A stretch of 64,000 bases of DNA. Source: Anthoceros angustus (taxonomy: Eukaryota > Streptophyta > Anthocerotopsida > Anthocerotales > Anthocerotaceae). The position numbers and the translations under genes are program-made. Of this stretch, positions 34,585-45,341 are shown piece after piece (the stretch's first letter is position 1; every line of letters begins with the position of its first letter). The notes under the pieces were generated by a model. That model was not told the DNA's origin, did not search any database, and saw only the letters and a program-made list of their open reading frames with translations. The stretch covers positions 1,364,001-1,428,000 of the forward strand of contig MU008159.1 in NCBI GenBank assembly GCA_010909165.1, given 5' to 3'.

Positions 34585-35530
34585 TGTGGTAGGGAAAGCC
34601 TCGGGGCTCCCGAGATCCTCCCACTCTAGCGGCCACACTTATCCCACTGTCGCTTCGTACGTTGGGTTTCGTCCCATGAGACTATCGCTGCCACCGCCCG
34701 TCCCTCGAAAGGTTGCCTCCCCTTGTCTCCAAGCTTGAATGCCTGCTAGCATGCCAGGTGCACCTGTGTTACCCGTTTGTTCACCATGCCCACTCTTCTG
34801 GCCTGCAAACTTCAGAACGTGTGCACACTTTGCCAACGTCACTTGCCGTTAACGCGAGTCTGCGAAAACCCACCTCATCCAACAGAAATAGCTCTTCATC
34901 TATTTCCTTCAATTCCTGCACGCAATGCTCCAACTCCGCATCCGACGGGGCTGGGAGGTTCCACGTCTCAAAGTCGTCAAAATCAAGTCTGGAAATGTCG
35001 CCCGCCTCTTACCTCTCGACCGCCTTCGATGAGGAGGCCGCTTCTCCACGCCGCCGATGTCGAATGGAGACGCCGGGTGCGGTGGATGAGCGAGATAACC
35101 CGAGGCCATTTGGCCCCTCATCCTCCCCACACGGTCCGCTTCGCGGCCGTCCGACCGTGGTGTTCGCAGCCTTCATCGTGACTCCCCTAGCAAGCTTCAC
35201 CTCGCCATACTCCCCGTCCTGTGAACCGGTTGTCCACCACCTTCGTGCCATGCTGAAGGCAATGGCTTCCCTCTCGGGTGAAAGGTTGTGGAAGACCACA
35301 TGTACACTAACCCTTCCCTGGACTGTTGGTTTGAATGTTTTTTTTTGTTTTTCTTATGTTTTGTGTGATGGAGTGCTTAGGAAATGTGCGAGGCAAGGCC
35401 TTTTATACTAAAAGTGGTCCTTGGCCCATGGCAATATTACTTTTACAAATAATTAGTCCTTGGGCCTCGAACCTGTGAATGTCAGGTCAGGCTAGAAGGT
35501 CCTTGGACCTTGGGATTTTTAGGAATAAAA
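34585..35530 (-). mobile_element. LTR-like region of a minus-strand gypsy element
   Basis: By its place right before the primer-binding site this should be (part of) the 5' LTR of a minus-strand element, ending ..CTACCACA at 34,585. The upstream (right) LTR border was not found, because no matching TG end or second LTR is clear. Open frames on both strands here (for example a 232-codon one on the plus strand from 34,713) have no family resemblance. Confidence 0.45.
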
Positions 35531-35535
35531 TTGTC

Positions 35536-35542
35536 TATATAA
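35536..35542 (+). promoter_or_regulatory. TATA box (first copy)
   Basis: TATATAA at 35,536, followed 25-30 bp on by TTCATTCACCAACAGGG and then a coding-like frame. The duplicate is at 37,444-37,450. It fits a core promoter for the frame that begins downstream. Confidence 0.45.
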
Positions 35543-37443
35543 GGTGGGGGATCCTTCATTCACCAACAGGGCCTGTGAACAAGTGGAGACGCTGCACCTG
35601 GAGAAGTTCAAGAAGCTAGCGGAGAGGTATAAGCGGAGAGCGATGAGGCTAGGGCTGGTCAAGAGAGAGACAGGCAGTCAAGAAGGGCAGAGGCCACATG
35701 CGTGGTCAAAAAACCCACCGTCATGGCAGCCCACCACGGTGGTGGAGCCGCCCACCGTCGCGGAAGAAGGACCCGAGGTGGGGAAGCTACTGTCGAGTGT
35801 CAGAGGAGGGGATGCAACTCCTTGATTCCGTGAGCGAAGTGTGATGCTTAGCCGGTAGATCGGAAGCCAACTCCAACAACATGGACGCAGTGCCTATTTT
35901 GGCACTAGCACCTTCAAAAGTGGGGTATTGACTTTGGACCCATACATTACGACAAGACACACGGAAGAGATACATCCTAGTGGCAGCGGATTCTTGCACT
36001 GTGGGTAGAGGCGTGGCGACTGGACGGACCCCCAAGTACCGTGGCTAAGTTCATATATGAAAGTATTATAACCAATACGTGTCCGCTGTAATTGGTAAGA
36101 TAGGGGAACCCATTTCCTTAATGATCTGGTGGCCTCAGGCTCTCCTTCCTCCAATTCCTCCGTTTTACACTCCCTTCCATCGGAGTTAAGGCGACTTCTT
36201 CCGCGATCACCGTAACTCGCCTTCTACCGTGCCGGGTAGTAGCAGCAGCCTTCTTCCTCAATCGATTTCTCCATGAAGCTCGAACTTTGGCAGCGATGGG
36301 GCGACCTCGTGCGTCTCCTCGAGACCATCCCCTACGGACATCCGCAATCATCCTCATGTCCTCCAACCCCATGGTTGTTAAGAAGGAAGCAAATCACACC
36401 CCTTTTATTGTCTCAACGTCACCCCTATGACAACTTAGACGGCACCTTCTTCACAACATATGGTCGACCTCGGTCCCTTTGAAAACACTGCGATGGAAAC
36501 CAAAGCTTCAAGCTTTCAACAACAAATCCGCAACGCGCCAAAAATGTGGTAGGAAAGCCTCGGGCTCCCAGATCCTCCCACTCTAGCGGCCACACTTATC
36601 CCATCGCCGCTCAGACGCTGGGTTTAGTCCCATGAGACTATCGCCGCCACCGCCCCTCGAAGGTTGCCTCCTTGTCTCCAAGCTTGAATGCTCGCTAGCA
36701 TGCTGTGCACTGTGCTTGTTCACCATGCCCACTCTTCCGCCCGCAAACTTCGTAACGTGTGCACACTTTGCCAACGCTACTTGCCGCTAACGCGAGTCCG
36801 CGAAAACCACCTCATCCAAAAATAGCTCTTCATCTATTTCCTTCAATTCCTGTGACGAGCTCCAACTCCGCATCCGACGGGCCGGAGGTTCCACGTCTCA
36901 AAGTCGCCAAAATCAAGTCCGGGTTCACACCATGCCGCCGCCTACTTGGCCACCGCTCGGCGAGGAGGCCGCTTCCACGCCGCCGATGTCGAATGGAGAC
37001 GCCGGGTGCGTGGATGAGCGAGATAACCCGAGGCCATTTGGCCCCTCATCCTCCCACTCAGAGCACGTGCAGTTGGGTCCGACCGTGGTGTTCGCGCCTT
37101 CATACGTGACTCTAGCAAGCTTCACCTCGCCATACTCCCGCCCCGTGAACGGTTGTCCACCACCTTCGTGCCATCAAGGCAATGGCTTCCTCTCGGTGAA
37201 AGGTTGTGGAAGACCACATGTACACTAACCTTCCTCGGATCGTTGGTTTGAATGTTTTTTTGTTTTCTTATGTTTTGTGTGATGGAGTGCTTAGGAAATG
37301 TGCGGCAAGGCCTTTTATACTAAAAGTGGTCCTTGGCCCATGGCAATATTACTTTTACAAATAATTAGTCCTTGGGCCTCGAACCTGTGAATGTCGTCGC
37401 TAGAAGGTCCTTGGACCTTGGGATTTTTAGGAATAAAATTGTC

Positions 37444-37450
37444 TATATAA
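37444..37450 (+). promoter_or_regulatory. TATA box (second copy)
   Basis: TATATAA in the same context as at 35,536; it stands in front of the longer, less damaged version of the downstream frames (37,490-38,047). Confidence 0.45.
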
Positions 37451-37451
37451 G

Positions 37452-38047
37452 GTGGGGGATCCTTCATTCACCAACAGGGCCTGTGAACAAGTGGAGACGC
37501 TGCACCTGGAGAAGTTCAAGAAGCTAGCGGAGAGGTATAAGCGGAGAGCGATGAGGCTAGGGCTGGTCAAGAGAGAGACAGGCAGTCAAGAAGGGCAGAG
37601 GCCACATGCGTGGTCAAAAAACCCACCGTCATGGCAGCCCACCACGGTGGTGGAGCCGCCCACCGTCGGAAGAAGGACCCGAGGTGGGGAAGCTACTGTC
37701 GAGTGTCAGAGGAGGATGCAACTCCTTGATTCCGTGAGCGAAGTGTGATTGTCCACGGGAGCCGGGCATACCCTTCACAGGTTGTGCTCGAGGAAATGAG
37801 CAAGGCGGAGGCTAGAGCGTGGATAGAGAAACGCACTGTGTGGCTGTCCAGTGATGAGGAGCGAGGAAACGTGCGCGGGGACAGGAGACGGACGGCGCCT
37901 CCCGGGAGGAGTGAAGGGACCTCGGATAGCGGGAGTGAGGTGGAGATATTAAGGGAGGATCTTCCAAATCAGAGGCGTGGTAGGAGAGCGAGGGGAACAC
38001 CCAGGGGCCGCAGGACTAGGCAACAACAGCGAAGGCGGGCGCGCTGA
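37452..38047 (+). pseudogene. Retroelement-like basic protein, two frames
   Basis: A first frame (to 37,748) includes VETLHLEKFKKLAERYKRRA and a Pro-rich part PPSWQPTTVVEPPTV. A second (37,745-38,047) has VVLEEMSKAEARAWIEKRTV, SSDEERGN and a strongly Arg-rich end (RRGRRARGTPRGRRTRQQQR), like a gag nucleocapsid tail. They meet out of phase at a TGA near 37,746. The first frame is repeated at 35,560-35,825. No enzyme domain seen. Confidence 0.4.
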
Positions 38048-38124
38048 TTTTAGAGGGGAGTGGCATCATAGGTCAGGGCTTTCACTTGGATTAGAGGATA
38101 AGATGCACTACTAGGAAAAGTATA

Positions 38125-38545
38125 CTTTTACTAATTGCAGTTTTACAACAGGGGTGCATTTTACCACGACTGCCCATTTTACTACGTCAATTGAAGGCAC
38201 CGTTTCAAGTCCATGTATTATTTTCAAGTATAGCCCTGAATTTACTAAACCTCATTCCAACTTTACTACAGGGCTTGTTTTGCCAAAGGCGCAACAGCTG
38301 ACGTGGCAAAACAAAATGGATTTTACTACGGGGCACTTGTTACTTACAACAGAGCTTATGGACGTTACAACGATGGCATGTTTGTTTACTACGGGCCATC
38401 AATTTACTACAGGACTTTCTCCATTACAACGGGTTCTTTTACAACATGCCAATGGTATTTTACAACATCCCATAGTTTACTACACACCTGTAGGGTTTTC
38501 AACAAGACCCTTTACGACTAGACACCGGTCGTTTAACAAAGACTA
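38125..38545. repeat. Left subterminal TTTACTAC/TTACAAC array
   Basis: About twenty TTTACTAC-, TTACAAC- or TTTACCAC-type 8-mers scattered over 420 bp at intervals of 10-30 bp, mostly in one orientation. Such arrays bind transposase in En/Spm elements. Confidence 0.85.
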
Positions 38546-39275
38546 ATTTAGAATGGGTTTTGATGATAACCCACATCTTTTACCCTAAAAGAAAAAGTAG
38601 AGGTAACTGGTGTACATCGACGGCTTGGGCTAGGCCGACCCTAAACGAGAACAAGCGGGACATGCTGAAAAATCCTCCATATGCATCCACATCCCTATGC
38701 ATCCATATTTTCTTCAAAGACAACGCTTTTCCACGCAAGGTCCCGACAACCACTTTATTGTCATACAAAAAGTTTGAATTAGTTTGGGTGACACAAGGGT
38801 AAAGGGATCATCTTGAACTCGTAGAAGGATAACAAGATCTAGGGTTCACTATGTGCATTCCAATTGTCCTTCTTCAATCCCTTGTGATCATTTGCATCCT
38901 CATAAACTAGTTTGAACCACTTAACCTTTAAAAAATTAGCTGTTGATGACAACCCAAAGTCAACCTTTAAAATTTTCTGCACTATTCCCACATATGGCAG
39001 AGGAGAAGTGTGGCCGAGGATTAGGGTTTGGGTCAAATTAACCTTGGCCTTCGAAAATCGAGTTGAATATGTCGGATGAGGGTTAGGGTTTGGTTAAAGT
39101 AACCTTGGGCTTTGGGATTCGCATGGAATATGCTAGCTTGAGGTCTAGGGTTTGGGTAAAGTCCTATTATCACCGATATCCAAGGAAGAAGAAGGCTATA
39201 AATGCAATGATAATGTGCTAATTCACCAAGCCATATCCAGGGTTTGAGCTCCATTCCCACCAGAGCAAAAACATC

Positions 39276-39725
39276 ATGCAAAAACACGCACTGGCGAGTG
39301 CTGCGAAATTCCTGCTCAACCTAATGGCGGGAAGTCCTGACTATGAGTCATTTCCGCCGGCGTTTCACACCGCGGTCAAGGGAGAGACGCTGTACAAGTG
39401 TATGGAAAACCCTTCGTCTCGTATCATGACTCAGAGAGGCAAGCCCGCACCAGAATCGCTGACGCCAGCCATGGCCGCCACGCTAAACCCTGGAGATGGA
39501 GATGGAGGCAGCTAGTCGTCGAAGTCGCGCCAAGGAGAGTGCCTGCAGCTATCTTAGAAACTCAAGTGCTTTCGTTGTTCCAGCCAGATTTGGGCTCAAG
39601 GGTTGCAAGGATTGATGTTTCTGTGTCCCGCTGCAGTGCCAGGTGCGACTTACCCGACTCCAAGCTGCCTGGTGCAGGCAGCCCATCAACAAAGTCGTTC
39701 CCACGACTCCTAGAAACCTGCACGT
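39276..39725 (+). pseudogene. Possible captured gene fragment in CACTA element
   Basis: The frame at 39,276-39,515 reads ALASAAKFLLNLMAGSPDYE and PAFHTAVKGETLYKCMENPS before turning low-complexity; a second frame overlaps it to 39,727. Composition is gene-like compared with the flanks but I recognise no family. No splice signals were confirmed. Confidence 0.35.
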
Positions 39726-40203
39726 GAGCAGATTTCATGTCACTTCGACGACTAACTGCGAGATCTGAGTGCGTCTGGGCTTAGAGCAGGTGGCTACGCA
39801 CCCACAGCAAGGCACCACCTCCCCGCCTCACTAGCCGCAGCAGCGTTGCAGCCACAGCAACGCTGATCCAACAAGTTTGGGGTTTCCAACCTTCCAGGGT
39901 CATAGCGCCCGCGTTACAGGTCGGTTGCCGTTGATTCTTATACCAAACTGCTCGCCTTGATGAGGCGAGTCTAATGGTATACTGTGTGTCCAATTTGGAG
40001 CCCTATCCAGGGACTGATTGCGTTTGAAAGTTTCGAACAGCAGGGTTTTGCTCTTGCTGCATTTGCTTTGATTTTCAATCTGGCATCGCGAGTGAGCGAG
40101 GCCGTGTGCTACAAGCTTTGCATGTGAGCTGGAGTTTTGCTGTGCTGTGTTTCTCAATCCTAGGGCAGACATAGGGGACCGAGGTGCCGCATGATCAAAG
40201 CAG

Positions 40204-40791
40204 TTGAACTTTCTATTTTGTGCTAGGGAGGAGGGTGCCATGAAGAGGGTGAAGGATACAGGTAGCAATACCTACACATGCTTTGGCCATGGGGGCAGCG
40301 TGGTTTTCTGGATAGGTTCAGAGGAAAGTTTGGGAGGGAGCCAACCGTGGATGAGATCAGAGCTGTTGGTACAGTTCACGGAAATTGGCTGGTGAAGCTG
40401 CGAGCGTTTTGGATGAATTCCAAAATCACAAGTCCTGCTTTGGGTCCACAGGTTAACTCACAGGGGATTGACACTGCTATTAACGTGTGAAACCAGTTGG
40501 TTGAGGCAGGTTACCCAACCGATGAATGCGATACCCAATCATGGGGCTTGGCTTATAAAGTTGAAAGAGTTTTGGATGCAGTCTGGAACTAGAACTCCAG
40601 CTTTGGGTCTGCAAGTGGACTCAAAGGGGCAGAAGGACAAGGCGATTAATGTGTGGACCTTGTTGAAGGATGCAGGCTATTCCATCAAGGAGTGCGATGA
40701 GAAGGTCATGGAGGCCATCCTAAAGCAGAATGTCATAGATGACGGTGGATGGTGGGGCATTATCTTCCCGCAAAGTTGCAAGACAAGCTGA
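40204..40791 (+). pseudogene. Captured fragment with a duplicated 45-residue unit
   Basis: Two related units can be read. The first (about 40,300-40,500) is FGREPTVDEIRAVGTVHGNW then LVKLRAFWMNSKITSPALGP and QVNSQGIDTAINVWNQLVEA. The second (40,540-40,720) is AWLIKLKEFWMQSGTRTPAL, GLQVDSKG and KAINVWTLLKDAGYSIKECD. The shared pattern (W..KL..FWM.S....PALG.QV.S.G.D.AINVW..L..AGY) indicates a repeated protein domain. An in-frame stop at 40,488 interrupts unit one in the open-frame reading. I do not know the source gene. Confidence 0.55.
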
Positions 40792-41065
40792 GGATGCTTG
40801 AGCATGATTCTGGTTAGGTCGTTGTCCAGGACTATTGTGTCTATTTTGTGATAGCCTGAAGTTCTGTGAACTTGAACTGATTTAAGTTCGTGGTTCTCTT
40901 TTTGCAGGTGGCAAACCTTTGGGGCACGGTCTTTGAGTTGAGGTGCTGGGTGGAGAAAATTCTTAGATGCCCCGTGTAGCATGTAGGGGCTGGGAGTCTA
41001 ATATATTGTAGGATGTAGGTGCAATCCCGAATTCGGTACCCCATAACCCACACACCCGCCTAGCA

Positions 41066-41575
41066 CTCCTTCATTTTACTACAACAGAGTGCACTTTACT
41101 ACAGCAATATAAATCCGTATTTACTTTACTACGGTCCTGATTACATCAGATTTTTACTACGCCTTATTTTGCAGCCAGGTGTTTTACAACGGCCCGTTAT
41201 AACTACAGTTCACTGATTAACCTAACCATGGTTACATAACTATGGTTTATAACTACTGTTATTTAACTTCAGTTAATAAACTTGAGTTAATTCACATTGG
41301 TTACTTAACCATATTTTATTAACCACGATTACAGTTGTTGTAAATGCCGCTGTAGATCACGTAGTAATTGTTGTTGTAAAGTGAATCAGAAGTTAAACCC
41401 TAATCGATGTACGGTCAACTCAGAAAGTATATCGATGTATGTCACATAATGGTCACGGTATATAGCCATGGTATACGGTGTGAAGACATTACCACGAAAT
41501 TAACGCTATGTGTTTAACGGGCATTTTACTGGTGTAGTAATTCGTAGTAATATCCGTAGTAAATTCTAGAAGGAC
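41066..41575. repeat. Right subterminal repeat region of the CACTA element
   Basis: Contains TTTACTAC, TTTACAAC, and complementary GTAGTAA / GTTGTAA motifs, plus alternating AACCATGGTTA / TAACTATGGTT-like steps (41,200-41,330). The reverse-complement motifs (GTAGTAA) become dense toward the right end, as expected for the inverted terminus. Confidence 0.75.
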
Positions 41576-41594
41576 ACGCTTCCTAGTAGTGATG

Positions 41595-42000
41595 CTAGGA
41601 AAGCTCAGAACTCAGATAACCGAATTGGTAGGCGCGCTGGTAGGTTAGCCATCTTTAGACATTGGAAAAGTGAGTCTGGCGCCCGCCGGATGTACAAGAG
41701 ACCCTTCGCCTCTCTCATTAGACACCGTGTGAGCTCCTGCAGTCGAATCTGCTGTGGTTGGTTGAAGACGACCGATTGACGACGGACTGATTCGGTGTGT
41801 TGTCCTCTCGTCACAAGAGGACCGGGGAGATCCCTGGATGGTCGAGAGCTGAGTAACCAAGCTCCGCATTTGGGGTGACTAGTGGTGAAGGGTGCTCAAC
41901 GCATGCCAGGAGAGGGAAATTCCAGGGACCGGTGAGATCGCGGTGTGCAAATCGCCTATGGAACCGACCAAATTGCTTTTCCCTTTCCCAACCCACTGCC
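41595..42000. other. No gene seen
   Basis: Sequence immediately right of the CACTA element. Short tRNA-like strings occur (CGAATTGGTAGGCGCGCTGG) but do not fold as a tRNA. No coding signal. Confidence 0.4.
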
Positions 42001-42004
42001 TAAC

Positions 42005-42160
42005 CATTGTGTCACCTGGAGGAGGGGTCTGTGGCCCAAAGGGGAGGGGGAGAGGAGGAGGGGGGGTCCGTGGCCCAAGGAGGGGTCTGTGTGGCCCAAG
42101 TGAGGCCTGTGTGGCCCAAGAGAGGTCTGTGTGGCCTGAGAGAGGAGGATCTGTGGGAAT
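42005..42160 (+). repeat. GTGGCCCAAG-type purine-rich repeat
   Basis: Five or six imperfect copies of GGTCTGTGTGGCCCAAG with GAGAGG spacers. A related array is at about 61,345-61,445 in the second copy of the repeat family. Confidence 0.75.
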
Positions 42161-42494
42161 ATCTTGTGCGCGGTGGTGTATGAGGTCCTAGAAGAAAAGG
42201 GGTGAGTGAGTCGTTGTGTGAAGGAGAGTCTAGGAAGTGGTGAGCGCGAGAGTCTGGAAAACGCGGAATGCTGAGGAAGGTTGGGAATAAATTGTGGGGT
42301 CAGAGGAAATCAGCGACGGAGTGACGTGCCACGACGTGCATGGCCATGGTGTGCATCCACCGCTGAGCTCGGTGAATCCACATGAGTGTGACTTGGTGTA
42401 CATGTAAACTTGTGTGCATAGGACCATAGCCCTTAACGAGCGAGCAGGGAACCGGGCGCCAATAGTCGATCGCGACACGCGCGGCGCCGGTCGG

Positions 42495-42845
42495 GTGGGT
42501 CCCACCACGGTGGCGGAACTCACCACGGTGGCCAACCCACTACGCGGTGGCGAACCCACCACGGCGGTGGTCGAACCCACCACCGGGTGGCGGAACCCAC
42601 CACGCTGGCGAACCACCACGGTGAACCCACCACGGCGGGCGGAACCCACCACGCGGTGGCGAACCCACCACGGCGGGCGGAACCCACCACGGCGGTGGCG
42701 GAACCCACCACGGCGGTGGCGGAACCCACCACGGCGGTGGCGGAACCCACCACGGCGGTGGCGGAACCCACCACGGCGGTGGCGGAACCCACCACGGCGG
42801 TGGCCAAACCCACCACGACGGTGGCCGAACTTATCACGGTCGTGG
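42495..42845. repeat. 21-bp minisatellite (first locus)
   Basis: About 16 copies of CGGTGGCGGAACCCACCACGG, the last seven nearly perfect. The unit contains the interrupted palindrome CCACC-ACGGC-GGTGG, so each unit could form a small hairpin. As 21 is divisible by three, several frames stay open on both strands and encode AVAEPTT, RWRNPPR or GGGTHHG repeats; I regard these frames as by-products. The second locus is at 61,760-62,035. Confidence 0.93.
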
Positions 42846-43777
42846 GTTCGAACACGGTAGTTGATTATGGCTGGGTAGGAACTGATTGTAGGAGGACTAG
42901 AATCCATAGTTTTGGAACATCTTGACACAAAACCATTCCCTTGGGATCGAATCCTAGGACTATAACGACATAGAGGGTAAATGTGGCCTCCTTTTTTGGA
43001 TGCCAAACCATTCCACAAAGGTGCTGTGCCATGAGTCTCGGCTGTCGGAATTCAAGGCTGCTATTTTGAAAAAGCTTTGTTTGCAAAGGCCCAGCAGGTT
43101 GTCATTTACTCCTCTTGGCCGGGACCAGCGCGCTGACTGTGCACATGCTACTTGCCCATAATCACAACAATTTTCTGACCACAACCTCGACAGACTTGGG
43201 AGCAAGTTTCATGTCCCATTGGTTACGCTGTACGTTACTCATGATGTATTATATTGCCCACATGGCGCACCGCTCTCAATGCGCCCATTACTGCATTTTA
43301 CCATTAATCATCGTCTTCCACCGACCAAAGATTTCCTTGTGCATCCGTGAGGGAGGAGACAATAGACTATAGACTGCGGCAAACCAATCACCATACATGG
43401 TTTATTCCACTTTCAAAGACGCTGACTCGTGACGACGCAGTGGTGATTTGTCATGTCCGGTCAATGGTATGGACGGGCACCAAACCATACCCATCCATTC
43501 CACCAAGCATAAGATGTATCATCGAGTTTTATTGCGTGTGACATGGGAAGTACAAGTAGTGATCAAGGATGAAGGACTTTCTTATCCCAATGTTTAATTA
43601 CTGTGTATATGTCCCCATATTGTGAGGTATAAACCGTCCCTCGCTCACACGACGAACGCTGTGCTAGACGAAGAGCGGGACGACGCCTCCATACCGTCCT
43701 TGATGGCCGACGAGGGAGAGCAACCTCCCATCCATCATCCTCAATGGCCATCATTGAGTGTGGAATTGCAGCCTTTG

Positions 43778-43967
43778 TGTTAGAAGAGAACCGTTATGGT
43801 TCTTGGATAAACGAAAATTATTAATGATAGTTATTTATACCTAGGTTAATTTGAATAGACACGACTCTTGGACAGCTTTTGATATATAAGACACAATTTG
43901 TATGTTCATAATAATATAACTCACTTTGTTTCAAGCACTGCGTGCATGAGTACATCTGACGAGAACA
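43778..43967 (+). mobile_element. Ty1/copia LTR in the duplicated segment
   Basis: Begins TGTTAGAAGAGAACC and ends GAGAACA, 190 bp, followed at once by primer site TGGTATCGGAGC (one mismatch to the other copy). Nearly identical to the LTR at 44,558. It is not followed by any internal element sequence. Confidence 0.85.
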
Positions 43968-44557
43968 TGGTATCGGAGCAAGTTTCATGTCCCATTGGTT
44001 ACGCAGACGTTACTCATGATGTATTATATTGCCCACATGGCACACCGCCTCAATGCGCCCATTACCGTGCATTTTACCATTAATCATCGCCTTCCACGAC
44101 CAAAGATTTCCTTGTGCATCCGTGAGGGAGGAGACAATAGACTATAGCATGCAAACCAATCACCATACATGGTTTATTCCACTTTCAAAGACGCTGACTC
44201 GCGACGTGACGCAAGGGTGATTTGTCATGTTCTGTCAATGGTATGGACGGGCACCAAACCATACCCATCCATTCCACCAAGCATAAGATGTATCATCGAG
44301 TTTTATTATGGACAAAGATGGGAAGTACAAGTAGTGATCAAGGATGAAGGACTTTCTTATCCCAATGTTTAATTACTGTGAAGTATATGTCCCCATATTG
44401 TGAGGTATAAACCGTCCCTCGCTCACACGACGACCATGGCTCTGCAGACAAGAGCTGGCGGACGCCTCCATACCAGTCCTTGATCGACGAGGGAGAGCAA
44501 CCTCCCATCCATCATCCTCAATGGCCATCGCCATTGGCTGTGGAATTGCAGCCCTTG

Positions 44558-44755
44558 TGTTAGAAGAGAACCCCGTTATGGTTCTTGGATAAACGTAGCA
44601 GCTTATTAGCTGATAGTTATTTATACCTAGGTTAATTTGAATAGACACGACTCTTGGACAGTTTTGATATATAAGACACAATTTGTATGTTCATAATAAT
44701 ATAACTCACTTTGTTTCAAGCACCTGCGTGCATGAGTACATCTGATTTAGAAACA
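44558..44755 (+). mobile_element. Left LTR of the copia element
   Basis: 198 bp, TGTTAG...GAAACA, AT-rich, with TTTATACCTAGG and TTTGATATATAAGAC that could serve as TATA-like elements. Followed directly by TGGTATCAGAGC. Confidence 0.9.
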
Positions 44756-44767
44756 TGGTATCAGAGC
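44756..44767 (+). other. Copia primer-binding site (plus strand)
   Basis: TGGTATCAGAGC, complementary to the 3' end region of initiator methionine tRNA, used by most plant copia elements. It is followed within four bases by reverse-complement reverse-transcriptase sequence rather than a gag leader. Confidence 0.9.
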
Positions 44768-44769
44768 AA

Positions 44770-45060
44770 GTATCATACGAATAGACTGGGTCTTTACCAC
44801 AGGACTGAAAGTCTCTGTGAAGTCAATACCTGGAATCTGGGTGAAACCCCTAGCCACAAGCCGAGACTTATATCGAGCAATCTCACCCTGGGCATTCAAT
44901 TTGTGCTTGAAGACCCACTTGCGGTGACAACTTTCCGACCTTTAGGTAAGGCACAATTCCATGTATCATTCTTTATCAAGGAGTCATACTCATCCTTGAT
45001 CGAGGGGATCCAGATGTGCCTTGTCAAGACCCGTGATTGCCTCCCGATATGACTTAGGTT
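44770..45060 (-). pseudogene. Copia reverse transcriptase fragment
   Basis: Read leftwards: an EYDSLIKN-like strip, then WVFKHKLNAQGEIARYK-like, SRLVARGFTQIPGIDFTETF and SPVVKTQS, the N-terminal palm of copia reverse transcriptase. It stops at about 44,770, where it meets the plus-strand primer site; the catalytic YVDD part and RNase H are missing. Confidence 0.85.
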
Positions 45061-45341
45061 CGTGCTTGATGAAGAGTGGATTGCTCACGTAAGACTTGGA
45101 TTTTGGCGAGTTACTCGGCTCTAGGGCGTCGAAAATCAATAGAAGCATATGGGGTTCCATCGGAGGATTCTCGTGCGAGGATAGCGACGTTCTTCAGGCT
45201 GTATAGCTAGAGGAACTTCAGCCACATCATCATCATCGAATGTGGGACCGTAAATTGTCATTCAAATCGAATCGAGAGTGGGAAATATCTTCCGCAATGA
45301 GATCATTTTCGCCTCATCCTGCGCAGTTGTTCCCGACATCA

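Larger units (their letters stand above)
33811..37741. repeat. 2-kb tandem duplication (integrase, gypsy 5' region, leader)
   Basis: Bases 33811-35844 recur at 35845-37741. Each copy contains the integrase strip, the minus-strand gag start, primer-binding site and LTR-like region, a TATATAA box and the start of a plus-strand frame. The second copy is shorter by many 1-3 base deletions, except over its last 350 bp, where the two copies are almost identical. Confidence 0.88.
38106..41591. mobile_element. Second non-autonomous CACTA transposon
   Basis: Left terminus CACTACTAGGAA (38,106), right terminus TTCCTAGTAGTG ending at 41,591, a perfect 12-bp inverted pair, flanked by 3-bp direct repeats ATG (38,103-38,105 and 41,592-41,594). 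Both ends have 400-500 bp of subterminal motifs TTTACTAC and TTACAAC(G/A). The 3.5-kb interior has host-like coding fragments and no recognisable transposase. Terminal sequence differs after CACTACTA from the element at 25.1-30.9 kb, so it is a different subfamily. Confidence 0.92.
43208..44770. repeat. 0.78-kb tandem duplication ending in copia LTRs
   Basis: Bases 43210-43982 and 43983-44763 are direct copies. Each runs from TTTCATGTCCCATTGGTTACG through ACCATACATGGTTTATTCCAC to a complete 190-198 bp LTR and primer site. The joint at about 43,975-43,983 is GGAGCAAGT: the primer site tail of the LTR (GTATCGGAGCAAG) meets the host strip (TGGGAGCAAGTTTCATG), so a stretch of eight or nine shared bases is at the breakpoint. 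Confidence 0.85.

Noticed and set aside
35009-35299. Minus-strand frame of 96 codons (with plus-strand overlap of 232 codons)
   Set aside because: Both strands are open over the same GC-rich LTR-like DNA, neither is preserved in the duplicate at about 37.0 kb, and no family is recognised.
41610-41770. tRNA-like strings CGAATTGGTAGGCGCGCTGG and CAGTCGAATCTGCTG
   Set aside because: They resemble A-box and B-box pieces but lie about 120 bp apart and no cloverleaf can be drawn, so no tRNA gene or clear SINE is supported.
42005-42845. CRISPR-like array
   Set aside because: Direct repeats are contiguous without unique spacers and the genome is eukaryotic.
42230-43018. Minus-strand frame of 262 codons with FRHRRGG repeats
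   Set aside because: It is the translation of the 21-bp minisatellite, which stays open in several frames simply because the unit length is a multiple of three.
43778-43967. Solo LTR
   Set aside because: A primer site follows it directly and no target-site duplication flanks it; it is part of a tandem duplication of host DNA plus LTR.
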